Assembly: GCA_002254895.1 (NCBI GenBank)
Contig: NJDF01000052.1
Coordinates: forward strand, 2,705 to 8,911
DNA length: 6,207 nucleotides
Source of the DNA: Thermoprotei archaeon ex4572_64
GTDB taxonomy: Archaea > Thermoproteota > Thermoprotei > Thermoproteales > Thermocladiaceae
Reading direction: 5' to 3'
Positions 1 to 4,934 of this stretch are shown here, one piece after another (the first letter of the stretch is position 1; each line of letters opens with the position of its first letter). A program made the position numbers and the translations under genes. The notes under the pieces are model-generated. The model was not told the DNA's origin. It saw nothing but the letters and a program-made list of their open reading frames with translations, and ran no database searches.

Positions 1-300
1 TATATAAAGTTACCATCAAACATTGTTGGTCTCTGTAATCTAAGAAGTACACTTGCACGTTGGGGACTTTCAGCACCACCAACAGTTGTTGATTGTGGTT
101 TTGAGGGAAATTTAACTATTGAAGTGGTTAATAATTCACCTAATCCAATAATCTTAAGAAAAGGTATAAGATTTCTACATCTCGTACTTGTAAGAGCAGA
201 AGGTGAAGCTAAGTACCTAGGCAAGTATCTTGGTCAGAAAGGACCAACGCCACCAAAGGGACTAAAGAGAGAATGTGAAAAATTAATGAATCCACATTAA
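1..300 (+). CDS. dcd: dCTP deaminase / dUTPase family protein, C-terminal part (5' end outside window)
   Basis: Frame 1 is open from the first base to TAA at 298-300, giving the last 99 residues of the protein. Enzymes of this family deaminate dCTP and/or hydrolyse dUTP, supplying dUMP for thymidylate synthesis and keeping uracil out of DNA; they act as cytosolic trimers. Visible family motifs, in order, are RSTLARWG (the phosphate-binding RSS.aR.G motif), VDCGFEGNLTIEVVNNS (the dPGweG.Ltle..N motif, whose Glu aligns with the catalytic Glu of Escherichia coli Dcd), and the C-terminal lid YLGKYLGQKGPTPP, matching the usual Y.GKYqgq.gp. The gene converges on tiaS, and the two reading frames overlap by 18 bp at their 3' ends. 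Many archaeal members are bifunctional DCD-DUT enzymes, and the fragment does not decide between Dcd alone and DCD-DUT. The family assignment is firm. Confidence 0.93.
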   Translation, partial: YIKLPSNIVGLCNLRSTLARWGLSAPPTVVDCGFEGNLTIEVVNNSPNPIILRKGIRFLHLVLVRAEGEAKYLGKYLGQKGPTPPKGLKRECEKLMNPH

Positions 301-1566
301 TGGTTTTAAGAAAACTCTACCCATACCTTCAATTCCAAATCTATCTTCAGGTTTCATTAGGTGTCTAAATTCTGAGAGTCTTGGATAGAAAATACCGTGG
401 AGGGTATGACCATCCTTAACTATTGTCTTGCTAAAAACTCTCAAGAGATATTTACACTTTGGACATCTTAATGGCCTACCCTTACCTGAAGACTTCATTC
501 TAGAATTACATTTTGGACATTTAGGGTTTAATAACTTGATATTGTAATTGCTTAATACTTTCAAACCCTCAAGATAGAGTGAGTATCCTCTTCCTTCAGG
601 TTTAACTCCACCCCACACTTCAACTAGAGAACCAACACTATTCTGTAGTACGTTCAAGATCTTTCCTAAATGCCTATAGGCTATAATTTTGACATTATTG
701 TTAAGTTTGACTACTAGGTGATGATGTTGAGTTCTAAATGTCTTCTCAATAATGCCTATAGTAATGTATGGTGCATATGGTCTGTACTTTGGTCTCATCT
801 TTAGGTGATTATTTGTCGCTTGGTTAGTCTTATATACAATCCATCCAGAGTACTTGACATTCATAATGTTGAGTATGTACGTCATTACTGCAAGTACGTG
901 ATAGGGTGAGTCACCCCTAATGCCAAAAAGTACAGGGTCTGGGCCTTTAGGCATGATCAATACCCTACCATCCTCATCAACGTTTAGGAAGGTGAAGGGT
1001 TTCGCAGCTTCGCTAATGTTCTTAAGAGTACTTGATGTTATTTCTACTCTCTCTTCACCATCTCTATATACCAGCACCTCGTAAGTTACATCATTACTGA
1101 AATCTTCTCCTAAGCTTGCAAGAGCACCTATGATTCCACGACCACCTTCTACGTGAATGTTGAGCTTTTTACTTAGTTTCAACGCATAATCTTTTAGAAT
1201 TATGTCTGTTAAAGCTTTCATGTAGAATTGCTTCAATTCTTCTGGAATATTCAAACTATTTGATACATAGTATACAAAACCTGGACTTGTCTTTCCTTTA
1301 ATCTTGACATGATTAGTTACTACCCATCTCGCAATATCAATAACTTCACATACATCATCTTCACTCACATTAAGAATAACTGAGACTGCAGCATTTCCTC
1401 TAGTTTTAAACGGCACATACGGATTAAGTCTGACGAGTCTTGGAAGATCAACAACACAATCACCAAACCTTCTAACCAATTCTTTCAAAAAAAGATACAT
1501 AACGTAAGTAGTACAACCACCGTCATGAGTATCCATATCATCAAAACCAATAAACACATAAACCAT
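283..1566 (-). CDS. tiaS: tRNA(Ile2) 2-agmatinylcytidine synthetase TiaS
   Basis: TiaS uses ATP and agmatine to modify C34 of the tRNA-Ile with anticodon CAU to agmatidine, so that it reads AUA; it is essential in archaea. The 427-residue product has the N-terminal nucleotide-binding motif GFDDMDTHDGGCTT (residues 7-20), LVRLNPYVPFKTRGN (44-58), the GGRGIIGALASLG segment (141-153), and a zinc ribbon near residues 350-371 (CPKC...CPKC) after an OB-like region. This is the family's domain order and usual length. An upstream ATG at 1615-1617 would add 17 hydrophobic residues foreign to the family and run through the promoter. The ATG at 1564-1566 puts the FIGFDD strand at the N-terminus, as in homologues, and gives a leaderless gene with a TATA-like box 26 nt upstream. 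The gene is head-to-head with the tRNA-His 5' half and its 3' end overlaps dcd. Confidence 0.95.
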   Translation of the reverse strand: MVYVFIGFDDMDTHDGGCTTYVMYLFLKELVRRFGDCVVDLPRLVRLNPYVPFKTRGNAAVSVILNVSEDDVCEVIDIARWVVTNHVKIKGKTSPGFVYYVSNSLNIPEELKQFYMKALTDIILKDYALKLSKKLNIHVEGGRGIIGALASLGEDFSNDVTYEVLVYRDGEERVEITSSTLKNISEAAKPFTFLNVDEDGRVLIMPKGPDPVLFGIRGDSPYHVLAVMTYILNIMNVKYSGWIVYKTNQATNNHLKMRPKYRPYAPYITIGIIEKTFRTQHHHLVVKLNNNVKIIAYRHLGKILNVLQNSVGSLVEVWGGVKPEGRGYSLYLEGLKVLSNYNIKLLNPKCPKCNSRMKSSGKGRPLRCPKCKYLLRVFSKTIVKDGHTLHGIFYPRLSEFRHLMKPEDRFGIEGMGRVFLKPLMWIH

Positions 1567-1586
1567 AATGTAAAGTACAAAGGTAA

Positions 1587-1596
1587 GAAATAAAAA
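1587..1596. promoter_or_regulatory. AT-rich TATA element between tiaS and the tRNA-His 5' half, possibly shared
   Basis: GAAATAAAAA on the plus strand reads TTTTTATTTC on the minus strand. Its centre is 26 nt from the tiaS ATG, the spacing expected for a leaderless archaeal transcript. It is also about 36 nt before the first base of tRNA-His (G-1 at 1628), which would leave a leader of roughly 10 nt for RNase P to remove. On the plus strand AAGAAA just upstream resembles a BRE. A weaker plus-strand alternative, CTAAACA near 1599-1605, would start transcription at the tRNA itself. Position and composition are seen; sharing by both genes is inferred. Confidence 0.5.
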
Positions 1597-1686
1597 CCCT
1601 AAACACATTACGAACAACCAGTAAAGAGGCCCGGGTAGTGTAGTCTGGTTAACATGCGGGCCTGTGGTGTCGGGAGTGCCGGCGGT

Positions 1687-2712
1687 TCAACTTCCTATCC
1701 TTTCAAACCACCGTTCTAGTATTTCTCTGTACTTTTTAGTTCCTAACAATTTTCCATAATTTGCAAGAATTTTTGCTAGGATTTCCTTACCTCTATAGAT
1801 CCTCACTTCGTTAGGTCTTGATCTGTAAGTCTGTGGTTTAAATCCAGAGTTTCTTAGTTCCTCAACAACTTTGTTGATATGATTTCCTCGAATCTTAAGG
1901 ACTAAATAGTAATGATCTTTTTCTTTTTTATGTGCTATGTATCCATACTTAATATAATTCACTACTATTCTACATACCTTCTCTATCATATGATTATCGA
2001 GTAGTGAAGTATTTAGTTTAGACTTAATTTGCCACATATTGTTCATATTCGTCCTCAGTAAAGACATGTAACTTAAACCTCGTTCATAAGGTACCATCAG
2101 TGGTATTAAGGGTGCTATTTCAGGATTTATGCTTATGTATATCTGACCTTCATGTTTGTTCTTTCTAATTCTTAAACGATATTTGTTTAATTTAATGACA
2201 CTTCTTTCATCTAGAAATGTAAGTATGCTATCTATTACGAAACCCTTTGCGTAGGGTATACATTCTCTATTCCTTGATAATCTTAGTAGTGAGTATGAGA
2301 CTCTAAGACCTTTATTAAACTTCACACCGTCCCCTGCAAGTATTGTTGAGAAAGTTAGGGCTTGACTTATTCTTGTCATAAAGTACTTCTCAAGTAATGG
2401 TTCTAAACTTTGATGTATTACAGTTCTAATTTCATTAATAACACTAATAGTGTCATAATTATTATTCACATTTACATCATTAAAAAGCTCATTTAGTATC
2501 TTATCACAATAATTTAGAAGTTGTCCTGCAATATCTTCTCCCGTATATACAGTACTCATTAACTCAACACGAGAGTTTTGTTTTCTTTGGATAAAAGTAA
2601 TTTTACAACTTCGAAAATGTGTAAGAATATAAGCCACTAGTTCAGGTTTTGTACTTGCGAATACCCATTTACCATGTTCATAATGTCCATCTGTAATCTT
2701 TATACCTGTCAA
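1687..2712 (-). CDS. LAGLIDADG-like protein encoded antisense inside the tRNA-His insertion
   Basis: The product has 341 residues from a TTG start; the frame has no ATG or GTG before the upstream stop at 2752-2754. Three segments look like LAGLIDADG half-domains (helix ending in a DG-type motif, beta hairpin, helix, beta strands). Residues 1-9 read LTGIKITDG when the TTG is taken as Leu, followed by KWVFAST; residues 121-129 read FSTILAGDG (acidic D128); residues 249-257 read IVVNYIKYG, followed by a very regular beta-alpha-beta pattern to about 320. The third motif has Tyr256 where the catalytic acid should be. The protein is basic at its C-terminus (KKYREILERWFERIG). Since the first motif begins at the start codon itself, the true N-terminus is probably missing or supplied by the overlapping frame upstream. 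Likely a homing endonuclease or a degenerate, maturase-like relative. The fold is inferred by eye; activity is unknown. Confidence 0.65.
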   Translation of the reverse strand: MTGIKITDGHYEHGKWVFASTKPELVAYILTHFRSCKITFIQRKQNSRVELMSTVYTGEDIAGQLLNYCDKILNELFNDVNVNNNYDTISVINEIRTVIHQSLEPLLEKYFMTRISQALTFSTILAGDGVKFNKGLRVSYSLLRLSRNRECIPYAKGFVIDSILTFLDERSVIKLNKYRLRIRKNKHEGQIYISINPEIAPLIPLMVPYERGLSYMSLLRTNMNNMWQIKSKLNTSLLDNHMIEKVCRIVVNYIKYGYIAHKKEKDHYYLVLKIRGNHINKVVEELRNSGFKPQTYRSRPNEVRIYRGKEILAKILANYGKLLGTKKYREILERWFERIGS

Positions 2713-2876
2713 CCAATTATAATCATACTTATGAGAGGATGAAGAACATAGTCATCCAAGACTTTAAAGTCATCAGTCATATAGCATATTTTTTCCTTAA
2801 CATGAATCTCAAATTCAATTAACTTATCATCATAGGGAAACCAGATCCTCACATAAACCTTACTATCCACAAACAT
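2709..2876 (-). CDS. 55-residue open frame overlapping the LAGLIDADG-like gene (possible detached N-terminus)
   Basis: ATG at 2874-2876 opens a frame ending in TGA at 2709-2711, which overlaps the TTG start of the next gene in the tetranucleotide TTGA. The peptide begins MFVDSKVYVRIWFPYDDK and alternates hydrophobic strands with charged residues like a folded protein fragment, but I do not recognise it. The frame stays open upstream to 2996, but that part is only the antisense of the tRNA 3' half and is not protein-like. Two readings are possible: a small coupled gene whose termination feeds re-initiation at the TTG, or the N-terminal piece of the LAGLIDADG protein separated by a 1-nt frameshift. 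A minus-strand TATA-like stretch (GAAATTTATGG, about 2910-2920) lies about 39 nt before the ATG. Confidence 0.35.
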   Translation of the reverse strand: MFVDSKVYVRIWFPYDDKLIEFEIHVKEKICYMTDDFKVLDDYVLHPLISMIIIG

Positions 2877-2886
2877 ATACTGTGCA

Positions 2887-2900
2887 GAAAAACATATAAA
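2887..2900 (+). promoter_or_regulatory. TATA/BRE-like promoter upstream of the tRNA-His 3' half
   Basis: GAAAAA (2887-2892) resembles a BRE and CATATAAA (2893-2900) a TATA box. Centred near 2897, it predicts a transcription start around 2922-2924, immediately before A2925, the first base of the GC-rich leader arm that pairs with the end of the 5' half. A promoter at this exact place would make an independent 3'-half transcript and is not needed for a cis-spliced intron. The same AT bases read TTTATATG on the minus strand, 21 nt before the ATG at 2876, which is short for an archaeal TATA spacing. Confidence 0.5.
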
Positions 2901-3054
2901 CCGCTGAAGACCATAAATTTCACAAACCGCCGGCACTCCCGCACGCGGACAGCCCGTGAACCCGGGTTCAAATCCCGGCCCGGGCCTGCACTTCACTCTA
3001 TACTTAACAATAATCTTTCAGTGTACTCCCAAAATATTTTTAATACACATCAAC

Positions 3055-3061
3055 TTAAATA
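3055..3061 (+). promoter_or_regulatory. TATA box for the freestanding LAGLIDADG gene
   Basis: TTAAATA is centred about 28 nt upstream of the ATG at 3086, the distance expected for a leaderless archaeal mRNA. A second AT-rich stretch, AAAATATTTTTAATA (3031-3045), lies further upstream; its TTTTT run may serve as the T-rich terminator of the tRNA transcript. Confidence 0.5.
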
Positions 3062-3085
3062 ACTTGAGAGTTACTCATCATTCAC

Positions 3086-4057
3086 ATGAATGTAGCGCAT
3101 ATCTCATTACGAGAACTTGACATGTTTGTACGTGAGCTTTATGAATATGCGTATATAGCGTTTGTTAAGGCATTACAGAGACTTTTACCTGATATTAATG
3201 ATGACTTTAATACTATTAACTCACTTATACATACGATATGTATAGCATATTCAAGGTACGTTACGTTAAAGACTGTAGATAAAATTCATGATATAGCGCT
3301 GAAAAATTCACACATAACTTCTACCTTTAATGTTCTGCTAAAGTTATCAAAGAAGTTAGGACTCAGTTTATCTCAGTTAATGAAGTTTATAACTAGACAA
3401 GCAAGAGAATTATTTTGTCTAAATAACTGTATAGTTGAGGTTAAGGATTTGAATAGTGAAGTACCTAATATATGGTATGCACGTGGTTTATCATTAGCTG
3501 ATGGTACGCGGAATCAAATGTTTGCTTCAACTGAAGCTTCACTTGCCAAAATTGTATTGAGTACTTTCAAAAGAGTTAAAATTCAGCTTGGAAAACCTGA
3601 ATATGCATTGTCAATAAGTAAACCAAAATTTCAAATTAGATTCATACCTGTGATGAGCAATAACTTAATTAGAGAAATATGGCATTGGAGAGATAGAGTA
3701 TTGTCTGGCGATTTTTCTGTTCTTCCTGAGGCTTATGATGATTGGGTTTCCTTCTTTGCTGGTGTTTTTGATGGTGATGGTTATGTTAAGGTTAAGCATT
3801 ATTGGGCTATTGATGTTGGTGTTTCTTGTGGTTTAGATGTTAAGGGTAGTGTTGTTGGGAATATTCTTAAATTTGGTGCTGATTTAGGATACTTTACTTT
3901 GGGTAAGTTTGATTCTTCTAGATGTATTCAGTATTTTAGACTTGACATTAAGACTTTGAATTTTCTTAAAGATATTACTCATCATCTTAACCATGATTTA
4001 CGTAGATTCAAGATTGAGAGATATTTAACTCGTAAGTACGTATCGTTAAGAAGTTAG
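3086..4057 (+). CDS. LAGLIDADG homing endonuclease, freestanding, two-motif type
   Basis: This 323-residue protein has a helical N-terminal region (about 1-125) and then two LAGLIDADG repeats. Motif 1 is ARGLSLADG (132-140), followed by QMFASTEASLAKIV. Motif 2 is FAGVFDGDG (224-232), followed by YVKVK. The penultimate acidic residues D139 and D231 are both present, and the 92-residue spacing is typical of monomeric enzymes, so the catalytic centre looks intact. Such enzymes cut long asymmetric sites and drive intron or intein homing. No intron or intein surrounds this gene; it starts 99 bp beyond tRNA-His and ends 63 bp before mscS. Codon use changes within the gene: from about 3700 on nearly all codons end in T, unlike the first 600 bases. 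A plausible target is the tRNA-His locus, by position only. It could alternatively be a LAGLIDADG-derived regulator. Confidence 0.88.
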   Translation: MNVAHISLRELDMFVRELYEYAYIAFVKALQRLLPDINDDFNTINSLIHTICIAYSRYVTLKTVDKIHDIALKNSHITSTFNVLLKLSKKLGLSLSQLMKFITRQARELFCLNNCIVEVKDLNSEVPNIWYARGLSLADGTRNQMFASTEASLAKIVLSTFKRVKIQLGKPEYALSISKPKFQIRFIPVMSNNLIREIWHWRDRVLSGDFSVLPEAYDDWVSFFAGVFDGDGYVKVKHYWAIDVGVSCGLDVKGSVVGNILKFGADLGYFTLGKFDSSRCIQYFRLDIKTLNFLKDITHHLNHDLRRFKIERYLTRKYVSLRS

Positions 4058-4084
4058 AATCGATGAAGTTGTCATATTTTATGT

Positions 4085-4098
4085 GAAAGTTTTAAATA
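4085..4098 (+). promoter_or_regulatory. BRE/TATA promoter of the mscS-family gene
   Basis: GAAAG followed by TTTTAAATA (4090-4098) is centred 27 nt upstream of the ATG at 4121, which implies a leaderless transcript starting at or next to the start codon. No Shine-Dalgarno-like purine run lies before the ATG. Confidence 0.6.
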
Positions 4099-4120
4099 AT
4101 GAAATGTCTAACTTTTCTTA

Positions 4121-4843
4121 ATGTTCATACCAGTAGATATACTTTACTCTGCAATTATAATAATAGTTTCAATTATGATTGCTTGTGTAGTCTTAATAGT
4201 CATTAAAAAGTATTTAACAAGAATTGCTATTAAAACTGGCACGAAAATTGATGATTTAATAATTAATGTTATTAAATTTCCACTAAGTTTATCAATAATT
4301 TTAATTGGTATAGACTTTGCTCTTAAAAGATTTGAAGTTCTCATACCGTACCTACATTATATAGACATTACTTTCTACACCATATGGGCTATTGTTGGAG
4401 GATATACTTTCTACAAGTTGATTGATATAGTCATGCCAGTTATTGGTATGAGAATGCAGTTGTCCACTATGCCTATCGAAATTATAAGGAAAACTTTGAA
4501 GTGGTTGATTGTGATTATTGTCATATTTATACTTCTAAACATCTTTAATATCCTACAGAATGTGGTTCTAATAATCACAATAGTTCTTGGTACATTAGTT
4601 TTCTTGGCATTTGCAGGATGGAGTATCATGGGAAACATTACAGCCAGTATTGTCTTGATGATTTGGAAACCCTTTGAAATTGGAGATTATATCGAGATTC
4701 TCCCTGAAAATATTACTGGTAAAGTTGAAGATATAACGTTAATGTTTGTTAAGTTGAGAGTAGATAGTGGTGAAGTTGTGCATATTCCAAGTACATTAAT
4801 ACTTCAAAAACTTATTAAGAATTATGGTAAATCTAGATCATGA
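4121..4843 (+). CDS. MscS-family small-conductance mechanosensitive channel, short form
   Basis: This is a 240-residue membrane protein. Hydrophobic segments lie near residues 7-29, 53-68, 83-107, 124-147 and 148-165, followed by the MscS pore helix and beta-domain signature AFAGWSIMGNITASIVLMIWKPFEIGDYIEI (residues 163-193; AFAGWSIMG, then KPFEIGDYIEI). After it come GKVEDITLMFVKLR and GEVVHIPSTLILQKLIKNY, the usual end of the beta domain. MscS channels open under membrane tension and release solutes during hypo-osmotic shock. The protein stops about where the C-terminal alpha/beta vestibule domain would begin; E. coli MscS is 286 residues. The bases after the TGA do not resume MscS-like sequence in frame. 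Whether this is a natural short form or a truncation is open. The gene converges on the nif3-like gene and has its own promoter. Confidence 0.92.
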   Translation: MFIPVDILYSAIIIIVSIMIACVVLIVIKKYLTRIAIKTGTKIDDLIINVIKFPLSLSIILIGIDFALKRFEVLIPYLHYIDITFYTIWAIVGGYTFYKLIDIVMPVIGMRMQLSTMPIEIIRKTLKWLIVIIVIFILLNIFNILQNVVLIITIVLGTLVFLAFAGWSIMGNITASIVLMIWKPFEIGDYIEILPENITGKVEDITLMFVKLRVDSGEVVHIPSTLILQKLIKNYGKSRS

Positions 4844-4934
4844 ACATCTTTTAAAATCATGACTGCACTTATGAGAAATCTCGACGTGGGCATGATTTGA
4901 GATTGGTGATCTAATTTTGAAGTTCTAAATACTC
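4844..4934. other. Convergent intergenic spacer with a weak inverted repeat
   Basis: This spacer lies between the 3' ends of the mscS-like and nif3-like genes. AAATCATG (4854-4861) and CATGATTT (4891-4898) are complementary with a 29-nt loop, and AATCTC (4877-4882) can alternatively pair with GAGATT (4899-4904). CTTTTAAAA (4848-4856) could serve as a T-rich stop for mscS. These pieces may act in two-way termination. I find no clear C/D box guide RNA or small gene here. Confidence 0.3.

Larger units (their letters stand above)
1668..2950 (+). other. 1283-nt tRNA-His intron / intervening region with antisense coding content
   Basis: Both ends are GC-rich and complementary. 1669-1687 pairs with 2925-2944 over 19 bp with one bulged C (2942), directly continuing the BHB. 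Between these arms the sequence is AT-rich and carries no plus-strand reading frame of note. It is nearly filled by minus-strand frames at 1687-2712 and 2709-2876. The stop codon of the larger frame (1687-1689) shares a base with the end of the left arm. Archaeal tRNA introns are normally well under 200 nt. BHB introns carrying LAGLIDADG genes are known from archaeal rRNA genes, where the gene lies on the rRNA sense strand; here it is antisense. The tract CTTCCTATCCTTTC (1691-1704), just after the left arm, is pyrimidine-rich and could end a short 5'-half transcript. Confidence 0.9.
1628..2986 (+). tRNA. tRNA-His(GUG), interrupted between positions 37 and 38 by 1283 nt (or two split half-genes)
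   Basis: The 5' exon is 1628-1667 and the 3' exon is 2951-2986. Joined, they make a 76-nt cloverleaf. G-1 (1628) faces C73 (2986), the histidine identity pair. The acceptor stem GCCCGGG (1629-1635) pairs fully with CCCGGGC (2979-2985). The D stem is GTGT/ACAT with a GG-containing loop. The anticodon stem is CGGGC (1657-1661)/GCCCG (2952-2956), with loop C-T-GTG-G-A and anticodon GTG at 1664-1666. The T arm is CCGGG-TTCAAAT-CCCGG (2962-2978). CCA is not encoded. The junction is a strict BHB: bulge G1666-G1667-U1668, a 4-bp helix C32-U33-G34-U35 with 2945-2948, and bulge A2949-C2950-A2951, so cleavage after the second base of each bulge gives exact 37/38 joining. Whether it is processed in cis from one long precursor or in trans from two transcripts cannot be settled here. 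Confidence 0.96.

Noticed and set aside
1567..1617. Longer tiaS start at 1617 adding a hydrophobic N-terminus (membrane anchor or signal)
   Set aside because: TiaS is a soluble enzyme whose homologues begin near the FIGFDD strand, and the extension would occupy the promoter; the ATG at 1566 fits a leaderless start.
2877..2996. Minus-strand open frame running through the tRNA 3' half, upstream of the 55-residue frame
   Set aside because: It is the antisense of the tRNA 3' exon and the GC-rich leader; its Pro/Gly/Cys-rich peptide is a composition artefact, so I trimmed the frame to the ATG at 2876.
4144..4638. Two minus-strand open frames inside the mscS-like gene (4144-4344 and 4411-4638)
   Set aside because: They are antisense shadows of hydrophobic membrane-helix codons, with no recognisable motifs or own promoters.
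4844..4934. C/D box small guide RNA in the convergent spacer
   Set aside because: No credible pair of RTGATGA and CTGA boxes with proper spacing on either strand.
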